A stretch of DNA of 64,000 bases. It comes from DATFVA01 sp963721075 (GTDB taxonomy: Bacteria; Bacteroidota; Ignavibacteria; Ignavibacteriales; Ignavibacteriaceae). Position 1 is the stretch's first letter. Each line of letters starts with the position of its first letter. The stretch lies in the NCBI GenBank assembly GCA_963721075.1, contig CAVRHV010000023.1, positions 1-64,000 on the forward strand, written 5' to 3'. The translations under genes were made by a program, and so were the position numbers. The notes under the pieces are model-generated. The model was not told the origin of the DNA, made no database searches, and saw nothing but the letters and a program-made list of their open reading frames with translations. Below are positions 27,585 to 38,388 of this stretch, piece after piece.

Positions 27585-30500
27585 TTGAATCTTAGAAGCA
27601 ATATAGACTTGATAAAAGAAGTATGTAAATTTAGATTATTAGTTCACAAATCTTGTCATCATTTGAGATTCAAGCTTTTATTAATACCGGGTTTACTCTT
27701 TCTTTTGACAATCTCATTAAGGGCACAGGATAGATTACCTGGTAAAAACTGTTACGGATACAATACCGATAAATCTGGAAAATAAGTATTCTCTTTCCAG
27801 GGTTTCTATTATTCCTTTTTCTGAAAGGATAGTTCTGCGAGGCAGGACTCTTAATCGGAGTGATTACTCAATATCATACAAGACAGCTTCATTCCAGCTC
27901 TCTGATTCACTTGCTTATTCAATATTTGATACACTTTATGTTTCATACAGATCATATCAGCTTTCTCTTCAAAAGGAATATAAAAAACGCAGCCTGGTAA
28001 TTAAAGTTAAAGAAGGCGGAAAAGATACGATCCGGGTTTCACAGACAGAAGGCGGAGGGTTTACCGCAGAGGAAATATTCGGCAGCAGGATAGAAAAAAG
28101 CGGAACTCTGGTAAGAGGATTCACCGTAGGTACCACAAAAGACTTCACACTTAATAGCGGTCTGCGTCTCCAGCTTTCCGGAAAACTATCAGATGATATT
28201 GAGGTGGTGGCTGCACTAACGGATGAGAATACACCTATCCAGCCTGAAGGTAATACAGAAAGGCTTGATGAACTCGATAAGGTATTTATTCAGATCAAGC
28301 ACCCGAATGCTACAGGGACATTCGGTGATTACCAGTTAATTAGAAGGCAGGGAGAATTTGGTGTAGTAGACAGAAAGCTGCAGGGACTGATGGGTGAATT
28401 TAACTATGAGGGACAATCGGGCTATGTTTCGCTTGCCAGTTCCCGCGGAAAATTCAATACGAATAATTTCAACGGAGTTGACGGAGTTCAGGGTCCTTAT
28501 CGTCTTTCAGGAATCAATAATGAAAAAGATATTGTTGTGATTGCAGGGACAGAAAATGTATATCTTGACGGCATCCCGATGAAAAGAGGCGAAGCAAACG
28601 ATTATACAATTGAATACGGCAATGCACAGATAACTTTTACTCCAAAGCGGCTGATTACTGCGGCAAGCCGAATTTCGATTGATTTCCAGTATACCGACAG
28701 ACAGTTTACAAGGGACTTTTTCGGTGCAGGGGTGAAGTCATCACTCCTGAGCGATAAACTCGGGATTCAGGTTCAGTACCTCAGAGAAGGAGATGATCCT
28801 AATGCTCCCATCGACGTGACAATTTCAGATTCGGATAAAGTAATACTGCAAAATGCCGGAGATGACCGATCCAAGGCCACAAAGACAGGCGTAAGTCTCG
28901 CGAAGCCGGATTCTCTCGGAATCATAAGAGGAACATATATTAAAGTGGATACGCTTGTTAATAATGAACCGTTTAGTTATTACGTTTATAATCCTGGTGA
29001 TTCAGCAGCTATCTATAATGTTTCTTTTACCTATGTGGGAGAATCCAAGGGTGATTATACAAAGATAAGTCTGGGCAATTATCAATTTGCCGGCATAGGA
29101 CAGGGAGGATACCTTCCTATAATCTTTATTCCGGTTCCTGAACGAAAACAGGTAGGAAATATTGTAGTCGATGTTAATCCCCTGAAGGATTTCTTCATAA
29201 GTCTTGAATATGCAGGGAGTTTATGGGATCAGAACCTGCTCTCAACTCTCGATGATAAGAACAACTACGGCTATGCAAGGAATATATTCCTGAAAATGGA
29301 TCCTAAAAAGATAACTCTGGGCAATATCAAGCCTCGGGAAAATCGGGTTCTCGGCCAAGGACAGGTTCATACAGGATAAGTTTACCTCTGCTGACAGGAT
29401 AAATGAGGTTGAATTTAACCGTGATTATAACGTTGCACAGGACCAGTCAAGGGTTGATGAAACGCTTCGTGAGTTCAACCTGAACCTGCTGCCTATTGAT
29501 AATATGATTGCCAGCTCATCCATTGGTATTTTGAAACGCGGAGAGGATTTTAAATCGACAAGGTACAATAATATCTTCAGCTTCACAGATAATAATAGCT
29601 TTAGTCTTCTTTATAATTTCGACTATGTAGAATCCCGGAACAACAATATCAAAACAAACTGGTTAAGACAGAAGGGGAGCGGGTATTATGTGTTCTGGTA
29701 TCTCAAGCCCGGTGTCGAATTTCTGGCTGAGAAAAAGAAAGATGAATACGTCTCGTCAGACTCTCTCCTGGGTACAAGTCTTAAGTACTATGAAGTTGCT
29801 CCATTCCTGGAACTCGTAAATATTCCCGGATTAAAAATCGGGAGCAAATATTCTATAAGAGATGATTATATGCCCCTTAACGGAATAATGCTGAAGCAGG
29901 CCAGGGCGCTCACTCAATATTATGAAATGACTTATAACGGAATAAGAGAAGTTAATACAACATTCAACTTTACATTCAGGGAAAAAAAGTATTCAGAGCC
30001 GTTCAAGAAAAGAGGCTTCCTGGATAACCAGACAATACTTATCAGATCGCAGTCGAAATTTAACTTGTGGAATCCGGTTCTGAACGGCGATCTTTATTAC
30101 GAAGTTTCAACAGAAAGAACAGCGAAGCTCGAAAAAGTATTCATACGGGTACCTCAGGGAACGGGAAACTACAGGTATCTCGGTGATCTGAATAATAACG
30201 GTGTAGCCGATGAAAATGAATTTGAACCTGCAGTATATGATGCCGATTACGTGCAGGTTACTGTTCCGACTGACCAGCTTTTCCCGGTTATCAACCTGAA
30301 AACAAGTACGCGATGGAAAGTTCAATATGGTGAAATTTTCGATAATGGTTCACTAGCTTACAAACTTCTGAAGCCTCTTTCGACTGAAACATACTGGAGG
30401 ATAGAGGAAAACAGCAGGGAGCAGGATTACAAAAGAATATATTTACTCGATTTCTCTGCTTTCCAGAATGAACAGACAACAATAAACGGATCTAATTATA

Positions 30501-31133
30501 TTCAGCAGGACATATTTCTTTTTGAAAATGATCCTGATCTTTCTTTCAGATTCCGTTATGCGCAAACAAAAGGATTGAACCAGTTCAGTGGAGGAACAGA
30601 GAGGTCATATAACAGGGAAAGAAGTTTAAGGATAACCTTCAGGATGGTAAAAGAATTAAGCAACCAGACAGACCTGGTGAACACAAAGGATGCAGTATTT
30701 GCCCCGGTTGAGTCGAACAGAAAGAGAAACATTAATGGCAACAGCGCAGCATCTGATTTCTCATACAGACCGCAGAATAATATCGAGGTCGGGTTCAAAC
30801 TTAAGGTTGGACGAAATGAGGATACCTACCCGGCGGTACCTACAGTTATTGATATCAATGCCCAAACCTTAAGATTTAATTTATCATTTGCCGGAACGGG
30901 AAGATTAAGGATTGAACTTGAGAGAGATGAATTGACCGGGAATACAGCAGAAAATTTCCTTCCGTTTGAACTTAACTGAAGGAAACCAGGTTGGGAAAAA
31001 TTATTACTGGAGACTTAATTTCGATTACCGGATAAATACTTTTTTGCAGTCAACTGTTAGTTATGATGGCAGACTGCAGGGTCAAAACAGGGCTATTCAT
31101 ACTGCCAGAGCCGAAGTAAGAGCATATTTTTAA
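27585..31133 (+). CDS. Large putative outer-membrane protein, three frameshifts
   Basis: About 1180 residues once three extra bases are removed (near 27745, 29340 and 30975). It has a signal peptide (LLLIPGLLFLLTISLRAQ), an N-terminal region ending in QPEGNTERLDELDKVFIQI, and a long beta-rich remainder with alternating aromatic strands (YYEVSTERTAKL, WKVQYGEIFD), terminating RAEVRAYF at the stop 31131-31133, a typical aromatic outer-membrane C-terminus. The probable start is a TTG at 27585 after AGGGGAAA. I recognise the style as common among Bacteroidetes/Chlorobi surface proteins but cannot name the family; a distant relation to the SprA translocon is possible but unproven. Confidence 0.7.
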
Positions 31134-31148
31134 TCATCAAGGATCAAA

Positions 31149-31613
31149 ATGAAAATTATATCTGATATGATTGAAGCACATATTTTCAGAGAGACGCAGA
31201 ACGGTCTCGAATTTCTGCTTCTGAAGAGATCACAAAATGAAATATATCCAGGTTTATGGCAAATGGTTAATGGTAAAATTGAGGAGGATGAAACAGCATA
31301 CCAGGCCGCCATCAGGGAAATTAAAGAAGAAACCGGGCTGCACCCTGAAAAACTGTGGGTGGTTCCTAACGTAAATACATTTTATTCTCATGAATCAAAT
31401 GTAATATCACTGCTCCCTGTATTCGCAGCAAAAGTAAAAGGAGGGGAGAAGGTTACAATTTGTGAAGAACATAGTGATTCCTGCTGGTATAATCCTGAAG
31501 AAGCCAAAAATCTGCTGGCATGGGAAGGGCAGAGACATTCCGTCGATCTGATTAACAGGTATTATACAAAAGACAGGATTTTCTGGGATTATATAGAGAT
31601 AAATCTGCGTTAA
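31149..31613 (+). CDS. Nudix hydrolase
   Basis: 154 residues with a perfect Nudix box: GKIEEDE, seven residues, REIKEETGL (GX5EX7REUXEEXGU), placed about residues 38-60. Such enzymes hydrolyse nucleoside diphosphates linked to another moiety, using Mg2+. The length and the MVNGKIEEDET context resemble dihydroneopterin triphosphate or dATP pyrophosphohydrolases (NudB-like), but the substrate cannot be fixed from sequence. It follows the outer-membrane gene by 15 bases. Confidence 0.92.
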   Translation: MKIISDMIEAHIFRETQNGLEFLLLKRSQNEIYPGLWQMVNGKIEEDETAYQAAIREIKEETGLHPEKLWVVPNVNTFYSHESNVISLLPVFAAKVKGGEKVTICEEHSDSCWYNPEEAKNLLAWEGQRHSVDLINRYYTKDRIFWDYIEINLR

Positions 31614-31688
31614 AGCCGTCATTTATTATGGTTTTAAAACCCTAATTGGTTATTTTTAACATTCTAATTCAAATAAACAGGAGAAAAA

Positions 31689-32603
31689 TTGAGTTTACTT
31701 GTAGTAGGATCACTTGCCCTTGATACAGTTGCCACACCATTTGATAAAATAAATGATGCCCTCGGAGGATCAGCAACCTATATATCACTTGCTGCCAGTT
31801 ACTTCAGCGGACCGATTAACCTTGTTGGAGTTGTAGGAAATGATTTTCCGAAAAATTATATAAGACTTCTTGAAGATCATAACATTGATACAGATGGTCT
31901 GCAAATTATGGAAGGAAAAACATTCCGCTGGTCAGGCAAGTATCACTACGACCTCAATGTTCGTGATACATTGTTAACCGAACTCAACGTATTTGAAAAG
32001 TTTGATCCTGTTATACCTGAGAAGTTCCGGAATGCAAGGTTCGTTTGCCTGGGGAACATAGATCCTTCACTTCAGCTAAAAGTACTGAACCAGATGGTGA
32101 ATCCCCATTTCGTAGTTTGTGATACTATGAACTACTGGATCGAAGGGAAGAAAGAGGAACTTCTGGAAGTTTTAAAAAGAGCAAACGTTTTGATAATAAA
32201 TGATTCCGAAGCCCGTCTTCTTGCTCATGAACCTAATCTGATCAAAGCGGCCAGGAAGATAAGGGAAATGGGACCGGAGATTCTAATTATTAAAAAAGGA
32301 GAACACGGTGCTTTACTCTTCATGGAGGATATTGTTTTCTCTGCCCCGGCTTATCCGCTAGAGATGATCTATGATCCAACAGGAGCGGGGGACACTTTTG
32401 CCGGCGGGTTTATTGGGTACCTTCATAAAACAAATGATCTCGGAGTTGAGAGTGTAAAATCGGCTGTTGTATTTGGAAGCACATTAGCCTCATTCTGTGT
32501 AGAGAAGTTCAGTGTTGACGGATTGAGGGATCTTAATTACCTTCGAATACACGACCGTTACCGTGAATTTTATAATATGACAAGGTTCGATGAACAAGAC
32601 TGA
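31689..32603 (+). CDS. PfkB-family carbohydrate/nucleoside kinase
   Basis: 304 residues of the ribokinase fold. The N-terminal glycine pair lies in ALGGSATYISLAASYF, the C-terminal signature is DPTGAGDTFAGGFIGYL with the catalytic Asp, and IIKKGEHGALLF forms the nucleotide-site strand. It starts at TTG 31689 after AGGAGAAAAA. The 14-base overlap with mtnA suggests a role beside methionine salvage, perhaps on a methylthioribose- or nucleoside-like sugar; that is inference, and a general sugar kinase is possible. Confidence 0.9.
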   Translation: MSLLVVGSLALDTVATPFDKINDALGGSATYISLAASYFSGPINLVGVVGNDFPKNYIRLLEDHNIDTDGLQIMEGKTFRWSGKYHYDLNVRDTLLTELNVFEKFDPVIPEKFRNARFVCLGNIDPSLQLKVLNQMVNPHFVVCDTMNYWIEGKKEELLEVLKRANVLIINDSEARLLAHEPNLIKAARKIREMGPEILIIKKGEHGALLFMEDIVFSAPAYPLEMIYDPTGAGDTFAGGFIGYLHKTNDLGVESVKSAVVFGSTLASFCVEKFSVDGLRDLNYLRIHDRYREFYNMTRFDEQD

Positions 32604-33607
32604 TTATTTCTCTCTGAAGTTTGAAGATGATATGCTGGTCTTTCTCGACCAGACTAAACTTCCTTTTAAGGAGGAGTACGTAAAAACTGACGACTATAAC
32701 AGGATAGCCGAAGCCATCGAGAGGCTTGAAGTAAGAGGCGCCCCTGCAATCGGGATAACGGCGGCATACGGGATAGCGCTGGCTGTTAAAGGATTAAATA
32801 GACAGGCGTGCATCTGAGGCTTTCAGGACAGCTTATAAAAGACTTGAGAGAACCCGACCCACTGCCGTAAATCTATTTATGGCTCTCGAGGTAATGCAGG
32901 AAGCTTTTGATAAGCTTGGTCCCGATGACGATCCCTACAAATTACTGCTTGCCAGAGCTGAAGAACTTCATAACGACGATATAGAAAAATGCAGAAAAAT
33001 AGGGAAGCATGGATTAAATATTTTCCTGAAAAAATCATCCATAATTACTCATTGCAATACCGGTAAGCTGGCAACAGGAGGAGACGGTACTGCCTTTAAT
33101 GTTATAAAGACAGGCTTTGAAAAGGGTCTTGTCAGCTACGTTTATGCTGATGAAACCCGTCCGCTTCTGCAGGGATTAAGACTAACCGCTTTCGAGCTTG
33201 AGAAAAACGGTATTCCTTTTTCGGTTCTTAATGATTCAGCATCCGCAGCGCTTTTAAGATCGGGTAAGGTTGATTTTGCAATAGTAGGAGCCGATCGGAT
33301 AGCACTAAACGGAGACACTGCAAATAAAATTGGTACATATAATCTTGCTGTTAATTGTTTTTACCATGAGGTTCCTTTTTACGTTGCCGCGCCTACAACT
33401 ACAATTGACAGGAAAATTGCAAGCGGTGAAGAGATCATAATTGAATACCGCGATAAGAACGAGATCAGCAGTCCCAACGGAATTGAGCTCTCTCCGGGAA
33501 TAAAAGAAGCTTATACTCCTGCTTTTGACGTCACGCCCGCTCACCTGATCAAAGGCATCATCACCGAAGAAGGTATATTCAGCTTTCCCTATAACTTTAT
33601 AAAATGA
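32590..33607 (+). CDS. mtnA: S-methyl-5-thioribose-1-phosphate isomerase, one frameshift
   Basis: Converts methylthioribose-1-phosphate to methylthioribulose-1-phosphate in the methionine salvage pathway. Family motifs are all present: RGAPAIGITAAYG, ITHCNTGKLATGGDGTA (with the catalytic Cys), YADETRPLLQGLRLTAFEL, VGADRIALNGDTANKIGTY (with the catalytic Asp), and SSPNGIELSPG near the end. One extra base near 32806 shifts the frame after NRQA; correcting it gives SEAFRTAYKRLERTRPTAVNL and a protein of about 338 residues. Later salvage genes (mtnB to mtnD) are not in the window. eIF2B-like paralogues share the fold, but the motifs favour MtnA. Confidence 0.92.
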
Positions 33608-34344
33608 GTGAGATAATAAAGACTGAGGCCATAGTACTTAATAAGATCAACTATGGCGATACCAGTATGATTGCTTCTTTCTTCACAAAGGACTACGGCA
33701 GACTATCCGGCATCCTTAAAGGGGGAAGGAACTCTAAAAACATGGTCGGAACGGCTGTTAATCCGCTTAATCATATTGAAATTGTATTATATAAAAAGGA
33801 CACCAGAGAGATCCAACTGGTCTCAGGGGCTTCAATCATCTCGCATTTTTCTGGTATTAAGGATGATTTTGAAAAACTTCAGTATTCCCTGGCAGTTCTG
33901 GAGCTTTTAAAGAAGCTTACCCCCGAACACGAAGTTAATATCAGACTCTTTACCGGTACGGTCAGAATCCTATCTCTGCTTGAGTCATCTAAAGAAGAAC
34001 CTTTGGTACTATTTAGCAGGTATTTTTTGTTTTTTCTTACTGACAGCGGATATGAGCTGCAGTTTGAAAAATGCATATCTTGCGGCAAATCAAATTTCAG
34101 GAATGAAAATTTGGCTTATAATTTTGATTTGGGTATTTTTTGCGAGCAGTGCAGCCGGGATAATTTATACTCATTTACAATGGAAATGGAACTTTTTGAG
34201 TATCTTCTGTGTCTAAAATACAATAAACAGGCAGAGAAAATAAGTAAATCAGTTAAGGAAAAAGCGGTTGTTTTTCTTGAACGTTACGCTAAACATCATA
34301 TACCCGACTTCAAAGGCTTACAATCAATTCAATTACTCAAATGA
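33604..34344 (+). CDS. recO: DNA repair protein RecO
   Basis: 246 residues. It has an N-terminal OB fold (TEAIVLNKINYGDTSMIASFFTKDYGRLSGILKGGRN), a helical core, and a zinc site formed by CISCGKSN and CEQCS. RecO anneals SSB-coated single-stranded DNA and loads RecA with RecR in gap repair. The start overlaps the mtnA stop in an ATGA (33604-33607), so the two are translationally coupled although functionally unrelated. Confidence 0.93.
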   Translation: MSEIIKTEAIVLNKINYGDTSMIASFFTKDYGRLSGILKGGRNSKNMVGTAVNPLNHIEIVLYKKDTREIQLVSGASIISHFSGIKDDFEKLQYSLAVLELLKKLTPEHEVNIRLFTGTVRILSLLESSKEEPLVLFSRYFLFFLTDSGYELQFEKCISCGKSNFRNENLAYNFDLGIFCEQCSRDNLYSFTMEMELFEYLLCLKYNKQAEKISKSVKEKAVVFLERYAKHHIPDFKGLQSIQLLK

Positions 34345-34424
34345 GGTATTATAGATAGTTGATACAGATGCAGCAATGCAGTCTAAGTCTAATAAAATTG
34401 AATTTTAATTCGGAGGAATAGAAC

Positions 34425-35906
34425 ATGAAATCTAAAAGATTATTTGGTGCATTTGCCTTAGTGTTTGCCGGAATCCTTTTCGGAGCGCTGCTTGTTTCCG
34501 GTTTCGGGTTGGTAAGACCAGGACTCGCGGATATAAATCTTGGTGCCAGCAATCCGCCCGTTAATCTTGATGCCGATGCTACCTCATTCAGCAAGGCCTT
34601 TATTGAAACTGCTGCCAAGGTTACTCCCACCATCGTTCAGATAACAGTTGTTTCTGAAGCTGAAAATCCTCATAACGACTTTTTCTTCTTCCCATTTAAA
34701 GATATGCCTCAGGAGGAAAAAGGTACCGGAAGCGGAATTATAATTTCCGATGACGGCTACATACTTACAAATAACCACGTAGTTGAAAACGCGAATAAAG
34801 TAACTGTAGCATTGTCTGATAAAAGAACATTCGATGCAACAGTAGTTGGTACAGATCCTCTCACTGATCTTGCGGTTATTAAAATTGATGCTAAAAATCT
34901 CCCGGTAGCTTACCTTGGTGATTCAGATAATCTTAAAGTAGGACAGTGGGTAATGGCAATCGGAAACCCGCTTTCACTTTCATCAACTGTTACGGCAGGA
35001 ATTGTCAGCGCTATTGGAAGAGGGCAGCTCGGATTAATTAAAAACAGCTACGGAGTAGAGAACTTCATACAGACAGATGCAGCTATAAATCCCGGTAACA
35101 GCGGCGGTGCACTTGTTGATCTGTCAGGAGCAGTAATTGGTGTTAACTCAGCAATAGCTGCAGGAAGAACCGGAACGTATATCGGTTATGGATTTGCGAT
35201 CCCTATCAATATGGCTAAATCGGTTGCAAAAGATCTTATAGCTCATGGAAAGATAAGCCGCGGCTATATAGGTGTAAACATAGGAGAAGTCGACAATGCT
35301 ATGGCAAAAGCACTTGGGTTGAGCAAACCGGAAGGTGTTATTGTTCAGGGTCTGGTTGAAGGCGGTGCGGCAAGCAAAGCCGATATCAAAGCCGGCGATG
35401 TCATTCTTAAAGTCGATGGCAAGGAAGTAAATGAACCAAACGCACTCCAGAGTTATATTGCAGGAAAGAGTGCCGGTACTACAGTTACTCTCACTCTTTA
35501 CAGAGACGGCAAGGAAATAACAAGAGATGTAACCCTTAAAGCCAGAGAAACAGAGCAGAGTAATGAGCCGGTAGTCAATAAGGAGAACAATGATAATGAA
35601 GATAATAGCAGTTCAGCCACTACTTTTGATAATCTTGGACTTACGGTCAGAAATCTAAACGCACAGGAAAAAACTCAGTATAGTATTGATCATGGTGTTA
35701 TTATTACAGAAGTTAAACCATACAGTAAAGCCGAAGATCAGAGATTATTCCAGGGATTGGTTATTCTGGAAGCCAATAAAAAGCAGGTTGACTCTGCAAG
35801 TGATTTTAAAAGTATCATAGATGATAATAAAGGAAAATCAGTTATGCTGAGGGTAGCTGATTCTCAGGGAAATAAAAGGTTCGTCGCACTGGAAATACCT
35901 GAATAA
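34425..35906 (+). CDS. HtrA/DegP-type periplasmic serine protease with two PDZ domains
   Basis: 493 residues. N-terminal signal anchor (FGAFALVFAGILFGALLVSGFG), a trypsin-like domain with the triad His118 (NNHVVENA), Asp148 (LTDLAVIK) and Ser226 (NPGNSGGALVD), then PDZ1 (about 275-370, GYIGVNIGEVDNAMAKALGL) and PDZ2 (about 395-490, NLGLTVRNLNAQEK). It degrades or chaperones misfolded envelope proteins. GGAGGAATAGAAC precedes the ATG. An intrinsic terminator follows at 35928, so this gene ends its transcript. Confidence 0.95.
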   Translation: MKSKRLFGAFALVFAGILFGALLVSGFGLVRPGLADINLGASNPPVNLDADATSFSKAFIETAAKVTPTIVQITVVSEAENPHNDFFFFPFKDMPQEEKGTGSGIIISDDGYILTNNHVVENANKVTVALSDKRTFDATVVGTDPLTDLAVIKIDAKNLPVAYLGDSDNLKVGQWVMAIGNPLSLSSTVTAGIVSAIGRGQLGLIKNSYGVENFIQTDAAINPGNSGGALVDLSGAVIGVNSAIAAGRTGTYIGYGFAIPINMAKSVAKDLIAHGKISRGYIGVNIGEVDNAMAKALGLSKPEGVIVQGLVEGGAASKADIKAGDVILKVDGKEVNEPNALQSYIAGKSAGTTVTLTLYRDGKEITRDVTLKARETEQSNEPVVNKENNDNEDNSSSATTFDNLGLTVRNLNAQEKTQYSIDHGVIITEVKPYSKAEDQRLFQGLVILEANKKQVDSASDFKSIIDDNKGKSVMLRVADSQGNKRFVALEIPE

Positions 35907-35927
35907 GCTATAAAATGTTTATTTATA

Positions 35928-35955
35928 ACGCCCGATATATTCGGGCGTTTTTTTA
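35928..35955 (+). terminator. Intrinsic terminator after HtrA gene
   Basis: Stem ACGCCCGA (35928-35935), loop TATAT, TCGGGCGT (35941-35948), followed by a run of seven T. A textbook rho-independent terminator 22 bases after the stop codon. Confidence 0.93.
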
Positions 35956-35987
35956 TATTATCTCCTCAACATTTTACAGGATATAAA

Positions 35988-37196
35988 ATGATACGCTTCT
36001 TAACGGCAGGGGAATCTCATGGTAAAGCACTTACCGTTATAGTAGACGGAATTCCTTCCAACATGACCATAGAAAATAGTTACTTGAATTATCATTTAAA
36101 GAGAAGACAAGCCGGTTACGGAAGAGGACATCGCATGAAAATTGAATCAGATTCTGCCGAAATACTGGCAGGGATCAGATTTCAAAAAACGATCGGTTCA
36201 CCAATCTCGTTATTAATAAAAAATAAGGATTGGGAAAACTGGAAGATCCAGATGTCACCTGAAGGCGAGAAAGGAAAAGTTGAGAAGGTAACTGTACCAA
36301 GACCGGGACATGCTGACCTCGTCGGCATCACCAAATTCAATTACAACGATATAAGAAATTCTATAGAACGATCCAGTGCAAGGGAAACAGCCGCAAGGGT
36401 AGCGGCGGGGTCTGTAGCACGCAGACTGCTGGAAGAATTCGATATTTTAATCGGCAGTTATGTTGAAAGTATTGGTGGAGAATATCCGGATACTGATATG
36501 TTTGAAGATTTGACAGAAAACAGAATTCCGAAGAGTTTCACTGCGTGGGACTTAGCGCTTGAGGCCGATAAAAGTGATGTCAGGGTGCTGGATAAAGAAC
36601 ACGAGACAAGAATAATCAATAAGATTAAGCTGATTAAGAAGAAGGGTGATACTCTTGGAGGTACCTTTATTACAGCGGCAACAGGAGTGCCTGCCGGACT
36701 TGGAAGCTTTATGCAGTATGATCTGAAACTTGATGCAGATATAGCATCTGCGATAATGTCAATAAATGCTGTTAAGGCAGTGTCAATAGGAACCGGATTT
36801 GAATCTGCCGAACGCACCGGCTCTGAATCTCACGACGAAATTATTAAATCAGGAGAGAGACTAAAACGAAAAACTAACCGTGCGGGAGGAATTGAAGGAG
36901 GAATTTCGAACGGTATGCCGATTATAGTCCGTTCTGCAATGAAGCCGATTGCAACGTTGATGAGTCCGGTTGAGAGTGTTGATTTAAGAACCATGAAGAA
37001 GATAGAATCCAGGAGGGAGAGGAGCGACTTTGTAGCTGTTCCGGCATGTGCGGTAATTGCCGAATCAATGCTGGCCTGGGTAATAGCAAAACATTTTCTG
37101 CTAAAATTCGGGGGAGATTCTTTAGAGGAAACCAAAGATAACTATAATAACTATAATAAGAAACTATTTTCAAGAATTAAGAAAAATTTCAGATAA
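35988..37196 (+). CDS. aroC: Chorismate synthase
   Basis: Catalyses the last shikimate step, EPSP to chorismate, using reduced FMN. The 402-residue protein shows GESHGKALTVIVDGIPS, RRQAGYGRGHRMKIESD, the RPGHADLVG and RSSARETAARVAAGSVAR motifs, and RAGGIEGGISNGMPIIV near the flavin site. Chorismate produced here also feeds the pabA/pabB/pabC genes at 60.5-62.6 kb. Its TAA overlaps the ATG of the next gene by one base. Confidence 0.97.
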   Translation: MIRFLTAGESHGKALTVIVDGIPSNMTIENSYLNYHLKRRQAGYGRGHRMKIESDSAEILAGIRFQKTIGSPISLLIKNKDWENWKIQMSPEGEKGKVEKVTVPRPGHADLVGITKFNYNDIRNSIERSSARETAARVAAGSVARRLLEEFDILIGSYVESIGGEYPDTDMFEDLTENRIPKSFTAWDLALEADKSDVRVLDKEHETRIINKIKLIKKKGDTLGGTFITAATGVPAGLGSFMQYDLKLDADIASAIMSINAVKAVSIGTGFESAERTGSESHDEIIKSGERLKRKTNRAGGIEGGISNGMPIIVRSAMKPIATLMSPVESVDLRTMKKIESRRERSDFVAVPACAVIAESMLAWVIAKHFLLKFGGDSLEETKDNYNNYNKKLFSRIKKNFR

Positions 37197-37840
37197 TGGT
37201 AAAAATCAAAAAGTTCGTATTTAATCCTTTTAATGAAAATACATTTATTGTGTGGGATGATCATTCAAAGGAATGTGCTGTCATCGATCCGGGATGTTCT
37301 GACGAGGTTGAGGAGAATGAACTTTCCGAATTCATAAGAAACAATGATCTTATTCCCAAATATTTAATTAATACTCACTGCCATCTGGATCATATCTGGG
37401 GATGCAGGTTCGTAAAAGAAAAATACAATCCCGAGTATCTGATCCCTGAAGATGATCTGATACTCCTTAAGAATGCCGGTAGCCAGGCAGATTTGTATAA
37501 TGTACAATTTAGTGAACCACCCTCGCCGGATAACTTTTTATCTGAGAAGCTGAAATTATCTCTGGGTGAATCAGATATCAAACTATTATTCACTCCGGGA
37601 CATACTCCCGGTGAGTTCTGTTTATATTTTCCGAATGAAAATTTCTGCATTGTGGGTGATGTCCTCTTCAAAGACAGTATAGGAAGAACCGATCTCTGGG
37701 GAGGTGATTATGACACACTTATTAGTTCCATCAATGGTAAGCTTATGTCACTGGAGGATGACGTAGTAATTTACCCTGGACACGGTGAGGAAAGTACCAT
37801 TGGCAGAGAAAAGGTTAAAAACCCATTCCTAAATGAGTAG
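37196..37840 (+). CDS. MBL-fold metallo-hydrolase (glyoxalase II-like)
   Basis: 214 residues of the metallo-beta-lactamase fold with the metal motif INTHCHLDHIWG (HxHxDH), then LLFTPGHTPGEFCLYF, IVGDVLFKDSIGRTDL and VIYPGHGEEST supplying the remaining ligands. It resembles short YcbL-like hydroxyacylglutathione hydrolases lacking the C-terminal glutathione-binding domain, so a thioesterase role on another thiol is possible. It overlaps aroC by one base and is probably co-transcribed with it. Confidence 0.92.
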   Translation: MVKIKKFVFNPFNENTFIVWDDHSKECAVIDPGCSDEVEENELSEFIRNNDLIPKYLINTHCHLDHIWGCRFVKEKYNPEYLIPEDDLILLKNAGSQADLYNVQFSEPPSPDNFLSEKLKLSLGESDIKLLFTPGHTPGEFCLYFPNENFCIVGDVLFKDSIGRTDLWGGDYDTLISSINGKLMSLEDDVVIYPGHGEESTIGREKVKNPFLNE

Positions 37841-37856
37841 GACTTTAGAATAAAAT

Positions 37857-38234
37857 ATGAATAAATTTTATATAATATCATTTCTTGTTTGTTTAGTCCT
37901 TTTATCTATAGAATGCCCTGGTCAGGATACTTCCGACTATATAAGTGATATTCCCGGGTGGTTACAGCAAAGGATTAAAGAGATGTCCGTTGATGAAAAA
38001 CATTATGCCGGAACAAAGGTATTCAAATATGAAGTTGATGGAGACAATATATTCTGGATAAATAATCCCTGGAGTTCCTGTGTTTATTGTGAATTGTATT
38101 ATGCTGATGGGAGCAAACTGGGTAAGGATGAAATCAAACGGTTTTCCGAAGTTAAAGGTGAAGCTGTTTTGATATGGAAAAATTATCCTCCTGTGCACTT
38201 TGATTCATTAAAGAAGAACTTAGAAGAACTTTGA
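37857..38234 (+). CDS. Small exported hypothetical protein
   Basis: 125 residues. A signal peptide is clear (KFYIISFLVCLVLLSIECPGQ), with a possible cleavage after PGQ; a cysteine lies near the end of the hydrophobic run but the lipobox is not classical. The mature part has a short CVYC motif (SSCVYCELYYADG) that could form a disulfide or bind metal. It follows the MBL gene by 16 bases. Not recognised. Confidence 0.65.
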   Translation: MNKFYIISFLVCLVLLSIECPGQDTSDYISDIPGWLQQRIKEMSVDEKHYAGTKVFKYEVDGDNIFWINNPWSSCVYCELYYADGSKLGKDEIKRFSEVKGEAVLIWKNYPPVHFDSLKKNLEEL

Positions 38235-38388
38235 TAATCGTCAGACAATCCACGTCTATAAAATTACTCTCTGATGATAACCGATAAATACAATTTCAAA
38301 AATTCGGATTTCTTCAATCCGATGTTTGTATTCTCAGTTTAATCTTATTTAGGTTTATCCACGACACATAAAATTAAATGATAGTAAT

